DNA of 64,000 nucleotides from Marinobacter sp. LV10R510-11A (GTDB taxonomy: Bacteria; Pseudomonadota; Gammaproteobacteria; Pseudomonadales; Oleiphilaceae): contig NZ_LT907980.1 of assembly GCF_900215155.1 (NCBI RefSeq), forward strand, positions 186,001 to 250,000, given 5' to 3'. Shown in pieces: positions 42,640-53,058 of the stretch (position 1 is the first letter of the stretch; the number at the start of each line of letters is the position of its first letter). Both the position numbers and the translations under genes were made by a program. The notes below the pieces were generated by a model. The model ran no database searches and was not told where the DNA came from. It saw only the letters and a list, made by a program, of their open reading frames with translations.

Positions 42640-45177
42640 ATGACTGCCAAGCGTTCAATACTTACAGCAAAAGAGTGGGAGGAATGCCTACAACACCATT
42701 ACTTGCGAACGGATGGGCCGAGTGGAAGCACGCCTCTGGATTCGCTGGATGCTACGCCTTCAGAACTTCGCACAGCGGCCGGCCTTGAGGATCTGTCTGA
42801 CGAAGAGATTCTTAGTGCATTTATGGCGATTTTTTCTCGGGATACTGTAAGAAAAGTTCTGGGTACGGAAGTGTCCAAATATGTAGGTTCTCATGTGTAC
42901 CACCGTTTCCACTTCCTCGTTTTAACCTGTGTTGTGAGCGCAACAACAACTGAAGCCGGCGACTCTGGTAATTTTCGTGAGCGTTTAGGCGTGCTGTTTG
43001 ATGATGGTAATGGTCAGGAGCAGCAGGTCCAAGGCGTCAACTCTCTTTGGCGCTCATTAGCAAGGTGGATCGATAACGAAATCTCAAAAGGGGAGCCATT
43101 TAGACGGATCGTTCTACCTGAGCCAGGAAACATGACCCAGATAGGGTATGCAGTTCGGCTAGCATATCCATCAAGAAATGATCGATCTCAGCTGAAAAGC
43201 GTTCTGAAACGATTGCCAGAACGAGCTCTGGAAAACCGCTATGTCCTTTTTCAGCAGTTATCTAGAGAAAGCGCTCAGCTTCCGGAGCGCATGCAGAATG
43301 ATCTGCGCGAATTGGAGATGCTTTATCGGCAGAGCGGTTCCTTTGAGCAGAATTCATTTTGGCGGCTGATCGAGAATGTACTGGCAGAGCTTTCGCAAAG
43401 TGAGCCCGGAAGATCCTCTCTGCTGTGGTGTTTATCTCTTGCTTTTACCGGCTGGGATGGCGACGAAATTGAAGCTTCGTTGGCGCGGGGAAACCGGAGG
43501 TCTCAGTTAGATTACTCATATTGGTCTGGTAGCTTTGAAGAGCTTTTGAATTATTCCAACGCGCCTCTTCAAGTAAAAAAACTACTCAATTCTGGTGTTG
43601 TAATCTTACATGAAATTCCCGGTGGTCTGTGGGTTCAAGATGACCGAAAAGCACCGGAAGACTGCAGAGTCATAGTCCTTTCATGTCTGGATGATGTCGT
43701 CGCTTCTATGCGGGCTATCTTGACTGCTGGCAGATACTGGAAGGTCACGGAACCGATGACCCTGGCTGAAGCGCTTGAGCTGACCAGAGGGAAAGGGATC
43801 GTTAAGAAAGAGGTTTCACAGCCTAGTGTTCAACTAGAAGGCGGAGTGCCGCTTGGTCGGGGAAAGTGGCTTAACAGGCCCGGTTTGTTGCCCTACATAC
43901 GACTTCATGATTGTCGACAGCTCACCATCATTCCGGAAGTAGCCCTCAGGTATGAGGGAGGCGTGGCCATAATGGAAGACTCTTCGCCAACTGATGGTCG
44001 ACGACGAATGGATGCCTCAGCCAGCGACGCATCCATTTTTAAAACATCGTTTCAGCTACTACGCAATGCTCCGCTAGCAACTCGATGGGCAGCGAGATCT
44101 GAACGTCATGAGGAGTCAGTGGAGGTGCGCTTTGAAGGCGGGCCATTTCTTACGGATGGTGCACATCCCTTTAGCGCGGGTTTGTATCCGAATCGCTTCG
44201 CTGACGTTCTAGAAGCTATATATGCACGTGCTGGATCGCCACGCCCAGAGGGCGAGATAGTTCAGCTCATCAAACGAGTAGTGCCTAGCTCAGTGTCCCC
44301 TTGGGATATCCAGCGCTCGCTGGAGGAGGCTGGCTGGATTGCTCAGGATCTAAATCGGCAATGGCGGGGGCGATTTTGGAGAGTGATGCCACCTCATATT
44401 GTACTGACGGGTGGCGAAACGGCGCTGGTTGAGGGGGCCTTGGGCAGCGCTGAGCTGGATCTGCTGACGGTTGAAGCAAAAAAAGTCTCAGTAGCAATTA
44501 TGATAAACGCAGAAAATCCCTGGGCTGTACCTGTTGTTGGGCTTGTTGGTGATCGTATTCCTGAGGTGGCCGAAAAGCTAGATTACAAAATTTATCAGGC
44601 AAAAATTCCGAAACTTCGACCAGCTCCCGCTTGTTGGCTGGAGGAGAAGCGTACAACGCAAGGTCGTGAATGTGCAGGAATCTGGCACTCTGAGTTAAAA
44701 AAGTTCATACCGGGCGATGTAAACAAAGCGGTCACCTGGGCGCTTTCACGCTTTATCCGAGATGATGATAGAGATGTGTATAGCGTTAGAGGAAAGAGTC
44801 ACGAGTTTGTCGCTTCTCAGCGCGTTGTTGCGTTCCTGGAATATTCCCGCCTTTCCAGAAAATCGCAATTTGAGTGGTTTGATTCGATTCTCCGCAGCAA
44901 ACGCCCTGGAGGACACCTTCCGTTACCAGTCGCCCAATGGTTAAGGCGGGCGTCCTTTGTGCAAACAGGGCCAGCTCTGGTTGAATCCGGCCAGTCACAT
45001 TATTTGTATGGTGTTAGCCTCAGCCAAGTAAACGTTCTGACGACGATATTTGGGGAGGCCATATCCCTGCAAGGATTACAGAGCCATAAGCCGGCTGCAG
45101 CATCGCTTGCTATACAGCGGCGAAGGGGCGAACGATTGAGTATTTATAAGCATGGAGGTGCAGGTTTTTATGGCTAA
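42640..45177 (+). CDS. Unknown protein of the Druantia-like operon (DruF position)
   Basis: 845 residues from the ATG with GAGGTGA upstream. No enzymatic motif is visible. It is a mostly helical protein with an N-terminal region (ILTAKEWEECLQHHYLRTDG) and a winged-helix-like C-terminal third. By position and size before a second mid-size protein and a giant DEAD/DUF1998 helicase it fits DruF of type II Druantia, but I cannot confirm this by sequence. It overlaps the next gene. Transcription comes from the duplicated drmD-type promoter. Confidence 0.7.
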   Translation: MTAKRSILTAKEWEECLQHHYLRTDGPSGSTPLDSLDATPSELRTAAGLEDLSDEEILSAFMAIFSRDTVRKVLGTEVSKYVGSHVYHRFHFLVLTCVVSATTTEAGDSGNFRERLGVLFDDGNGQEQQVQGVNSLWRSLARWIDNEISKGEPFRRIVLPEPGNMTQIGYAVRLAYPSRNDRSQLKSVLKRLPERALENRYVLFQQLSRESAQLPERMQNDLRELEMLYRQSGSFEQNSFWRLIENVLAELSQSEPGRSSLLWCLSLAFTGWDGDEIEASLARGNRRSQLDYSYWSGSFEELLNYSNAPLQVKKLLNSGVVILHEIPGGLWVQDDRKAPEDCRVIVLSCLDDVVASMRAILTAGRYWKVTEPMTLAEALELTRGKGIVKKEVSQPSVQLEGGVPLGRGKWLNRPGLLPYIRLHDCRQLTIIPEVALRYEGGVAIMEDSSPTDGRRRMDASASDASIFKTSFQLLRNAPLATRWAARSERHEESVEVRFEGGPFLTDGAHPFSAGLYPNRFADVLEAIYARAGSPRPEGEIVQLIKRVVPSSVSPWDIQRSLEEAGWIAQDLNRQWRGRFWRVMPPHIVLTGGETALVEGALGSAELDLLTVEAKKVSVAIMINAENPWAVPVVGLVGDRIPEVAEKLDYKIYQAKIPKLRPAPACWLEEKRTTQGRECAGIWHSELKKFIPGDVNKAVTWALSRFIRDDDRDVYSVRGKSHEFVASQRVVAFLEYSRLSRKSQFEWFDSILRSKRPGGHLPLPVAQWLRRASFVQTGPALVESGQSHYLYGVSLSQVNVLTTIFGEAISLQGLQSHKPAAASLAIQRRRGERLSIYKHGGAGFYG

Positions 45178-47155
45178 CGGACTCTATCTCGGTTACTCAG
45201 ATTATCTTCCCAATCCCTATACAAGAATTACCTGTGTAGCAAAGGCCGTCGCAGGACAATGGCGGCGAGACGAAGATTTTTCCGCAGACCTGCCGCCATT
45301 TGGGAAGGCTTTTGCCGTCAGTTTGTCGTGGTTACAGTTGAATCAGCCCGTGGCCATTACGGCCGTCTTGAATCCCAGAACTTCTCTTGATGAAAATAAA
45401 GACCAGTTTATCGTTGATCAGGCAAAGTCCTTGAGGCAAGTGGTTGATTTCAGGAAAAGAGGAATGGAGGCAGCAAGAGCGGCGTTACTTGAAAATGGAG
45501 TAGTCCGAGTGGCTCCCCGGTCTTCTGAGCTTATTGCTGCCATTTCAGATACTCAATGCGCTGTTATAACTCTTTCCGAGCATCCGGTGTCTGGAAGGCT
45601 GGTAGCGCCCTCCGGTGCGATAAAGCTGTTCAAGTTAAACCCTGAAGTATTTTCAGGTGATAAGTTCGATGACCAGTTTCTGGAAATTCCAGGGGTAACT
45701 GTTGGTGAGTTTCAGGAAGAAATACATTGGCAGATGGATCAGGACCTGCTCGATACGGTGCTTAAACGCCTCAAGAAGTTCGATGAAAAGGGACCTTCCA
45801 AAACTGAACGTGAACGAATTATTTCTGTTTTGAATCGGGCATCCGCATTAGCCCAAGAACAACCTGAGTGGGACTCATTAAATGAGTGGCTAGAGAGCTA
45901 TTCTGCCCGCGCTCAAGAACACCTCAACTCTCCAGAGGAAGTTGCGGTGGCTCTTTCGGATCTTGCACCAGTGCGGGATGAGCTAGAGCTTATTCGAGCG
46001 CGTGCAGCTGAGGAGCTACGTTGCGACCTTGAACCTGTTGTGAGAGCTGAAATAGAGAAGGATCTGAGTGAGCTTTACGATCAATGGGACACGGTGGAAG
46101 AAGAGTTAGAAAAAGAAAAAACTAAGCTGGGAGAGGTCCTTCACGAGTATGAAAATGTTTCAAAAACATTAACGACTTTCAGGCAACAACTTTTTACTGA
46201 AGTTGCAGAGCTAAACGGTGTGCTGGGTGATATTCGTGAGCCGGATAGTGAAAGTTCTCAAGATTTGGTTGACCGCTTAAAGGAGTCGCTGGGTTCAGCA
46301 GGAGCTCTGATTCAGCCTGTTGACCAGACACTTCCCCCTTGGGCGCGTGTCGACCAGTCAGCTGTGGCGCAGCCAGTAGACTTCAAAGCATTCACTGAAC
46401 GCCTGTCGGTGGATGCGAGAAGGGTTGGTCTAAACATTGAAGACCTATCTTCGCTGGATATAGCGTTGCGATCTGGTGCACTCACCATACTGCCACAAGC
46501 TGCCGCAGAGATTGTGCTCCCTTCTTACGCCAACGCGGCTACCGGCGGCGAATTTGTGCGACAACCGCTTGGGCCAGGCGTTTTAAGCCTAGATGACTTA
46601 TGGACTGAACCGGTTAGGGGAGCTTTAACCGCATTTGCTCGGGCCTGGAACGCGGCCCTAAAAAATAGTGAACGCTTCTACCTTGTATGGCTTGATGGCC
46701 TGCAGCGGACGCCGATGGATGTCTGGTTGCCGAGCTTGGTTGGGGTGCTTGCTAGTCAACACCGACCGAAAAACTTGCTTATAGCCGCAAGCCTTGATGC
46801 TCCTCTTCTTGATCGCGATCGCATTTTCCCGAACTTGGACAAGGTAGCTGTTTCGCTGACTCCTTCTCTGAGTGGGCTTAGGCCTGCCAATTTTCTTACC
46901 GGAAACAATAGCGCAGCGCCTCAAAATACGGTTCTTATCACTGACCAGCCATCTGAGATGGATAGTGCCGATTTACTGGACTACCTCGACGATGTGCAAG
47001 AAAAGGAAGAGGGCGTCATCTCTCTGGAGGCAGGGATGTTTCGAGCTGCATGCCATTATGCCGAAGGTAACACCTCGGCAACTGACATATTGAAACAAAC
47101 CACTGCACTGCGTGATAGCGGGCGTAGCTGGTTAAAAGCACTTTTTGAGAATTAA
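45170..47155 (+). CDS. Unknown coiled-coil protein of the Druantia-like operon (DruG position)
   Basis: 661 residues from the ATG at 45170 (GGAGGTG upstream), overlapping the previous stop. Residues 1-180 are beta-rich (LYLGYSDYLPNPYTRITCVA). Residues 210-380 are a long Glu/Arg/Leu coiled coil, and the C-terminal part is globular with a predicted strand-helix region (FYLVWLDGLQRTPMDVWLPSL). No catalytic motif is seen. It is likely a structural or adaptor partner of the helicase encoded next. Confidence 0.7.
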   Translation: MANGLYLGYSDYLPNPYTRITCVAKAVAGQWRRDEDFSADLPPFGKAFAVSLSWLQLNQPVAITAVLNPRTSLDENKDQFIVDQAKSLRQVVDFRKRGMEAARAALLENGVVRVAPRSSELIAAISDTQCAVITLSEHPVSGRLVAPSGAIKLFKLNPEVFSGDKFDDQFLEIPGVTVGEFQEEIHWQMDQDLLDTVLKRLKKFDEKGPSKTERERIISVLNRASALAQEQPEWDSLNEWLESYSARAQEHLNSPEEVAVALSDLAPVRDELELIRARAAEELRCDLEPVVRAEIEKDLSELYDQWDTVEEELEKEKTKLGEVLHEYENVSKTLTTFRQQLFTEVAELNGVLGDIREPDSESSQDLVDRLKESLGSAGALIQPVDQTLPPWARVDQSAVAQPVDFKAFTERLSVDARRVGLNIEDLSSLDIALRSGALTILPQAAAEIVLPSYANAATGGEFVRQPLGPGVLSLDDLWTEPVRGALTAFARAWNAALKNSERFYLVWLDGLQRTPMDVWLPSLVGVLASQHRPKNLLIAASLDAPLLDRDRIFPNLDKVAVSLTPSLSGLRPANFLTGNNSAAPQNTVLITDQPSEMDSADLLDYLDDVQEKEEGVISLEAGMFRAACHYAEGNTSATDILKQTTALRDSGRSWLKALFEN

Positions 47156-47170
47156 CACTGAGGCGTTGTG

Positions 47171-50100
47171 ATGATAGACCCTATAGGTGCATATAAAGAT
47201 ATCCAGGAACTCTATCTTTCCTATCTGGATACAGTTTATCGACTCAGACGCGACGATCTGCGGCAGGAGCGCATGAAACTGCTATCCCAGCCGGGTACGT
47301 TGATGCCAGAACCTTTCCTTGAGCCTGTTGTGCGTTATCGTCCAGCAGAGAACTCTATGGAGTGTTTGTTTGATCAGGAGTCGGATGAGAATCCACTTTG
47401 TCGCTTTTCGAAAGATGAGCGCCAAGCCATCATAGAGATGACCCTTTCTGGCTTGTTCCCTGGCAAAGAATCAGAAGGCGACCTGAGGCGAAGCAGCCTA
47501 TTTAAACCCTACCAGCATCAAATGGATATGCTCCGCCGAGGCTTGAGGCCCGGGCATCCCGGTATAGTGACTTCGGGTACTGGGTCAGGGAAAACAGAAG
47601 CTTTTCTGCTCCCCATACTTGCCGAGCTTATGGCAGAGGCTACTCGCTGGCCAGCACCGGGCTCTGGCTACCTTGATACCCGCTGGTGGAAAGACGGTGA
47701 TGCTTTTGCTCCGCATAGAAAAGAGGAGTCTCGCTCCCGTCCTAAGGCCGTAAGAGCGTTGCTACTTTATCCAATGAATGCCTTGGTTGAAGACCAGATG
47801 GTTCGGTTACGGAAGATGCTCGATTCTCCCGAAGCTGAAACGGTTTTGAATCAGCGTGCTAATGGTAATCGGATATTTTTTGGTCGGTACACCAGTGCTA
47901 GTCCGGTGCCGGGTTATCTGATGCATCCCCGGCGCGTTGATCAGCAGGAGAGAACACGCGGAAAAAGGCGTTTGGAGCGGGCACGTATCGCACTTTGTGG
48001 CCTAGCCGAAGACCAGAACAAGGCACAGCGGTTCGATGCTATTTCCGGAGAGTCTTCAGACCCAACCCGGTACCTTTTCCCGTCACCGGAAGGCGCTGAA
48101 CTGATCACCCGGTGGGATATGCAGGAGACACCACCAGACCTTTTAGTGACAAACGTTTCGATGCTGAACGCTATGCTTTCGCGCGAAGTAGACGCTCCAA
48201 TCTTTGAACAGACGCGGCTATGGCTGGAAACTGATCCAGAGGCTTACTTCTTCCTTGTTCTCGATGAGCTTCATTTGATACGTGGCTCCACTGGTTCTGA
48301 AGTTGCGTCTTTGATTCGAGTTTTAATTAATCGACTTGGACTGGATCGTCCTGAACTTCGTCACAAATTACGAATTCTGGCTTCGAGCGCCTCACTACCA
48401 ATAGAGGGCGACGAGAGATCGGCAAGCCTGCAGTATTTGTATGATTTTTTTGGCCCTTTTGGAAGCTTTGTAAACCCGTCAAGCAAAGGGAACGCCAGCC
48501 CAGACGACTGGGCCACTTCAGTGGTAACGGGTGAGGTGTCCTTACCTCAACCTTCAGTCTCAGGACAAATTTCACCAAGTCCCTTCGAGGCACTGACCAA
48601 GCATTTGAGTCCGAGTGCTGAATACATCGGCAAGCTTAACTGTGAGCCTGGAAAAGACCCAGAACTTGATCGACTTATAGCCATTTGCGGTGAGGTGCTG
48701 GGGTTATCTGCCAATGCTTCATTACCGAACATCGTAGATGAGGCTGCAGCCATGCTCACGTATGGGTGCGCTGACGACAGTGGTGAAATCAAGGCTAGAC
48801 CTTTATCCCAGTTAGCTCGGAAAATTTTTGGCGATCCTGGCGCGATAACTGCAGTACGAGGTTTGACGCTGATCAGAGGCCTTGGGGATGAGGTGGGGTC
48901 TGAGAGTATTGCATTTCGTGAGCACCTTTTTTTGCGAAGCTTGGAGGGACTATTTGCAACCCCACTGATGACGGAAGAGGGGTTGCAATACGAAGGGTTG
49001 ACGGTCGAGCGGGGCGCCAGTCACGTCGAAACGTCTCAGGGAGCGCAGCGGCTGTTTGAGCTGTTTCATTGTGAAGGGTGCCATTCGGAGTTTATTGGCG
49101 GTTTAAGGGGGCATGGAGGCCATCGTGGGCCAAATCCACCGATAGAGCTGCTCCCTCATACTCAGGATCTTGAGAAGCTTCCAGAGTCTGGTGCAGGCCG
49201 GAGTTTTGAGGACCTTAGCCATGAGGAGTTCGTTCTTTTCTGGCCTTCCAATAAGGATCCCAGGAAGGGAGACAATGACGCCGAAAGTTGGGTGCCAATG
49301 TGGCTAGATACCAAAAATGGGCAGTTGCGCCGCGGTCCTGCGGCTCAGGGTGAAGTAGGGACTATAAGTGGAAGCGCCTTCTCAATCATAAAAGGCGGTA
49401 AAAGAGATACGAAGGCCCCGAAGACTGCAGCTCCAAATTGCTGTCCGGCTTGCGGTTCTGATTATTTTAGGCGAAGTGATCAGTACCGTCGTTCACCGAT
49501 TCGAAACTTCAGAACCGGCTTTGCTAAAACCTCTCAGCTTCTGGCTACTGAGGTTCTTGAGCTTTTGAAGCGCTCAGGCAACGCTCCCAAAGTTGTTGCG
49601 TTTTCTGATAGTCGGCAAGATGCGGCGAAAACGGCCATTGATATAGAAAGGCATCATCACAATGACGCTCGGCGGAAGGTTTTGGTGGATGCTTTACAAA
49701 AAGCGGCTCAACCGACAGAGGATCTTCCTACACTGAGGAAGCGTCAACAAACAGCAGAAGATGATGGTGATTATGAATTGTCAGATGAGCTGACCGCACT
49801 AATAAGGCGGGCTAGAAATCAAGGAGCTACCGACCGCATTCCGCTGGAATACGTCCTCGAGATTTCGGATTTCAGCGCACCGAGGAGCGGCACTAAAGCT
49901 CATCCGCTTCTGCAGGGGATGATCAATATTGGTGTTCACCCAACAGATGAGACGGGTGTAGAGCAGATAGCAGGCGCCGACGGAAAATGGGCCAAGTTTG
50001 ATTGGCCCGAACTCTTCAAGAGGCAAGAAGGTTCAATTCATTGGAACACAGACCTTGATCCACTTGATATCAACGCAGCGCGTGTAGAAGTGGCCAAAGC

Positions 50101-52999
50101 CCAGAGAACACTAATCGAAGATGTGTTGTTTTCTCGGAACTATTTCGCACTGGAAGAGACCGGGCTTGGCTATCCCTGTGTCGAAGTCGGTAAAGGGGCA
50201 GGAGCCGAGGCTGAGGCAGAGGAACTTGATGCGTTCCTTCGCGTTCTCGCTGATAACTACCGGGTACTGGCCAATAAGTGGGTTCGTGAAGATGACATCA
50301 AAGAATGGGTTGATGGCCATTCCGTCAGTAATCGTCGCGTGAAGGGGTTCATGAAGGCGTCAGCAGTGGATGCCTCAGGTATGACCGGGGTTTTACAAAA
50401 ACTCGAGAACCTTGGCCATAAAGGGGGGATTATTCGGCTTGAACGGCTGCGTGTTCGCCTAGTTAAACCGGATGCGCCCGTGTTTGAATGCCAAACCTGT
50501 GGCAGGGCGCACCTGCACCGGGGAACCGGTGTTTGTACTCGTTGTCATGATCCTTTGCCTGAAAAGCCGAACCTTACCGCAGGTGATTTACGCCGCCGGA
50601 ATTACATTTCTTTGCGACTTGAGAAAGCGCTCTCGGATGAACAATCTTCGTTCAGGCTCCGGTGCGAAGAACTGACAGGCCAGACCAGTTCGCCTGCGGA
50701 TCGACTGCGTCGCTTTCAGGGAATATTTCTGGATGAAGAGGCGGGCAGCCTTAAACGGCTTGCTGAGGAAATAGATCTGCTCTCGGTTACCACAACGATG
50801 GAAGTGGGCATCGACATTGGCTCGCTCCAAGCGGTCTACCAGGCGAACATGCCTCCCCAGAGATTTAACTACCAGCAGCGTGTTGGCCGGGCGGGGCGGC
50901 GTAAACAAGCCTTTTCCTTGGCCATGACACTCTGCCGTGGGCGAAGTCATGATATGCATTACTTTCGTCATCCAGAGGCGATTACTGGCGATGCACCACC
51001 GCCACCATTCCTCACTCAGGATCATATAGACATCGCTCTTCGGCTGGTGCGTAAGGCTTGGCTGACTAAAGCTTTTGGGCTCTTGCGTCAGGAGGAAGGG
51101 GCTGAATTTCCTGGAGATCAGGCACCGCCGGACATTCATGGTGAGTATCTTCCGGCAAGAAATTTTTATGAACAAAACAGCAGCTGGCCGGTGCGCTTGG
51201 AGGCAGCGTTATTGCGAACGATCCATGTATCTGACGAAATTTGTAGTGTGCTGGGTGCAGGCATACCGGGAAGAGCAGAAGCTTTGAGCGGGCATATGCA
51301 GCCCGAACTTGTTATGAAAGAAATAATAGCTTTGGAGGCTGAAGGGGCGCGCAGAGATATCGGGTTGGCTCAGTTCCTTGCGGAAAGCGGTTTGTTGCCT
51401 ATGTTCGGTATGCCAACAAGAGTTCGGCCCATGTACCTTGGGCTTAAATCTGCCGGGCAGGATGGCGTTGAGTGGGATTTGGTCGACAGAGAGGTTGACG
51501 TCGCGATCTATGAGTTTGCGCCTGGCCAGGTGGTTGTTCGCGACAAACGACTCCATGAGAGTATCGGGTTTACAGACCAGCTAGGTTATGTACAACGGTC
51601 AAAGGGCGGATCCAAGATTTTACCTTCGCCCAGTGAGAACTGGTGGGCTGAAAAGGCAGGCATTGCAGATTGCCCAAGTTGTGGTGCATTGAATCGGACG
51701 GACGGCGACATAGAGCCAAAAAACCTGAGTTGCGATGACTGCGGCAAAGATATTCCCGCTGAAAATGTTGAACTGTATTTCTCACCAGCCGCATTTCGCA
51801 CAGACTTCATACCAAGAACTTCTGATGGCACAGAGCCACCGAGAAGCATGGTAAGGCGTGAGACTGGCGCAATCATAAAGCCTATGGAAACGACTATTGT
51901 CAGCGATACCAACCTCTCCGTTGCCAGTGGAACTGAAGCCTATGTGATCAGGCGCAATCGCGGCCCGATTGCAGTAGGGGGAGAGCCTGAAACCTATGAA
52001 ATCGTTACCCGGGCACAGAGCCGAGTATTCGTACCAGTGAAGGGGTTCAAATCCATCACCGAGCTGCCCAATCAAGCCATTCTTGCGGAGAAAGCGAAAA
52101 GCCGCGAACACTGGATTGAGCAGCCGGAAGGACCGGCCCCTGCGCAAGTCAGACTTTTCTCCAGTAAGCGAACTGATGCGATCAGTATAGGTATGCTCGG
52201 TATTGCCGATGGGCTTTCAATGGATCGTATTGGGCCAAGAAGGCAGTCAGGGACTAGCCTGAGGGCCGCTGCATTAAGTGCAACTCATATGCTCGTGCAA
52301 AGAGCATCTTTGGCTATGGATATTGCACCTGAAGAGTTTGAGCCGCTTGAACCAAGATTGCGCGATGGGAAACCATACTTACAAATCGCGGACACTTTGG
52401 TTAACGGTGCAGGATTTTGCCGTCGATTAGCTAAAGCAGGTAAAGGGCCTGAGCCGTTCGTTGTCGAGTTAATCCGTTCTTTGATCGACAACCCCGACGA
52501 TGCGATGACTGGAGCTTTCTTTGAGCAAACTCATAAGGGGGAATGTATCCGATCCTGTTACCGCTGTATCCAGCGATACGGTAACCGGGGTTACCATGGT
52601 TTGCTCGATTGGCGACTCGGCATTGGCTTTCTTCGAGCTCTGGTTGACCCGACATACAAGGCGGGACTCGACGGGGAATTCCATCGCTATCCTGAGCTAG
52701 AGGATTGGCACAGCCAAGCAAAAATGGCGGCTGAAAACATCCGCCGTTTGAATCCGGATCATTGCAGGGTGGTATCGATTGGGCGTATCGGCCTGCCTGC
52801 GGTAATCGACAAGAGCAACCCCGAATCACACGAGGCGTTTGTGATCGTTCATCCTTTCTGGGATCTCCATACCCCAGCTCCAGCGCTCAAAGAGGCCGTG
52901 GATGAACTGGATCACTCTCTCGCGGTGTACTTTGTAGACACGTTTGAAGCTAGTCGCCGGTTAATGAGCGCAATGCAGTTTGCGAGGACACGAATATGA
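47171..52999 (+). CDS. druE: Giant DEAD-box/DUF1998 helicase, Druantia DruE-like
   Basis: 1942 residues. Superfamily II motifs in order: IVTSGTGSGKTEAFLLP (motif I, residue 133), LLYPMNALVEDQ (Ia), FLVLDELHLIRG (II), LASSASLP (III), VTTTMEVGIDIGSLQAV (V) and NYQQRVGRAGRRKQAF (VI, near 1235). Several Cys pairs form zinc ribbons (CEGCHSEF, CPACGSDYF, CQTCGRAHLHRG, CPSCGALNRTDG). The C-terminus ECIRSCYRCIQRYGNRGYHGLLDW is DUF1998-like. The length and order match DruE of Druantia, an anti-phage system. DISARM DrmA/DrmB as one fused chain is the alternative reading. Confidence 0.78.
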   Translation: MIDPIGAYKDIQELYLSYLDTVYRLRRDDLRQERMKLLSQPGTLMPEPFLEPVVRYRPAENSMECLFDQESDENPLCRFSKDERQAIIEMTLSGLFPGKESEGDLRRSSLFKPYQHQMDMLRRGLRPGHPGIVTSGTGSGKTEAFLLPILAELMAEATRWPAPGSGYLDTRWWKDGDAFAPHRKEESRSRPKAVRALLLYPMNALVEDQMVRLRKMLDSPEAETVLNQRANGNRIFFGRYTSASPVPGYLMHPRRVDQQERTRGKRRLERARIALCGLAEDQNKAQRFDAISGESSDPTRYLFPSPEGAELITRWDMQETPPDLLVTNVSMLNAMLSREVDAPIFEQTRLWLETDPEAYFFLVLDELHLIRGSTGSEVASLIRVLINRLGLDRPELRHKLRILASSASLPIEGDERSASLQYLYDFFGPFGSFVNPSSKGNASPDDWATSVVTGEVSLPQPSVSGQISPSPFEALTKHLSPSAEYIGKLNCEPGKDPELDRLIAICGEVLGLSANASLPNIVDEAAAMLTYGCADDSGEIKARPLSQLARKIFGDPGAITAVRGLTLIRGLGDEVGSESIAFREHLFLRSLEGLFATPLMTEEGLQYEGLTVERGASHVETSQGAQRLFELFHCEGCHSEFIGGLRGHGGHRGPNPPIELLPHTQDLEKLPESGAGRSFEDLSHEEFVLFWPSNKDPRKGDNDAESWVPMWLDTKNGQLRRGPAAQGEVGTISGSAFSIIKGGKRDTKAPKTAAPNCCPACGSDYFRRSDQYRRSPIRNFRTGFAKTSQLLATEVLELLKRSGNAPKVVAFSDSRQDAAKTAIDIERHHHNDARRKVLVDALQKAAQPTEDLPTLRKRQQTAEDDGDYELSDELTALIRRARNQGATDRIPLEYVLEISDFSAPRSGTKAHPLLQGMINIGVHPTDETGVEQIAGADGKWAKFDWPELFKRQEGSIHWNTDLDPLDINAARVEVAKAQRTLIEDVLFSRNYFALEETGLGYPCVEVGKGAGAEAEAEELDAFLRVLADNYRVLANKWVREDDIKEWVDGHSVSNRRVKGFMKASAVDASGMTGVLQKLENLGHKGGIIRLERLRVRLVKPDAPVFECQTCGRAHLHRGTGVCTRCHDPLPEKPNLTAGDLRRRNYISLRLEKALSDEQSSFRLRCEELTGQTSSPADRLRRFQGIFLDEEAGSLKRLAEEIDLLSVTTTMEVGIDIGSLQAVYQANMPPQRFNYQQRVGRAGRRKQAFSLAMTLCRGRSHDMHYFRHPEAITGDAPPPPFLTQDHIDIALRLVRKAWLTKAFGLLRQEEGAEFPGDQAPPDIHGEYLPARNFYEQNSSWPVRLEAALLRTIHVSDEICSVLGAGIPGRAEALSGHMQPELVMKEIIALEAEGARRDIGLAQFLAESGLLPMFGMPTRVRPMYLGLKSAGQDGVEWDLVDREVDVAIYEFAPGQVVVRDKRLHESIGFTDQLGYVQRSKGGSKILPSPSENWWAEKAGIADCPSCGALNRTDGDIEPKNLSCDDCGKDIPAENVELYFSPAAFRTDFIPRTSDGTEPPRSMVRRETGAIIKPMETTIVSDTNLSVASGTEAYVIRRNRGPIAVGGEPETYEIVTRAQSRVFVPVKGFKSITELPNQAILAEKAKSREHWIEQPEGPAPAQVRLFSSKRTDAISIGMLGIADGLSMDRIGPRRQSGTSLRAAALSATHMLVQRASLAMDIAPEEFEPLEPRLRDGKPYLQIADTLVNGAGFCRRLAKAGKGPEPFVVELIRSLIDNPDDAMTGAFFEQTHKGECIRSCYRCIQRYGNRGYHGLLDWRLGIGFLRALVDPTYKAGLDGEFHRYPELEDWHSQAKMAAENIRRLNPDHCRVVSIGRIGLPAVIDKSNPESHEAFVIVHPFWDLHTPAPALKEAVDELDHSLAVYFVDTFEASRRLMSAMQFARTRI

Positions 53000-53032
53000 T
53001 TAGACTTACAGCATGTCAGATCTGAGGCAAAT

Positions 53033-53058
53033 AGAGAGGCCCTGAGAAGGGCCTCTCT
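53033..53058 (+). terminator. Strong hairpin after druE, no T-run
   Basis: AGAGAGGCCCT, loop GAGA, AGGGCCTCTCT, an 11-bp perfect stem. A U-tract is lacking, so it may attenuate or protect the 3' end rather than terminate. A degraded version lies at the start of repeat copy 1. Confidence 0.5.

Noticed and set aside
47171-52999. DISARM drmA plus drmB fused in one chain
   Set aside because: Possible but less likely: the length, zinc ribbons and C-terminal DUF1998-like end in one chain with two mid-size partners fit DruE better. A profile search would decide.
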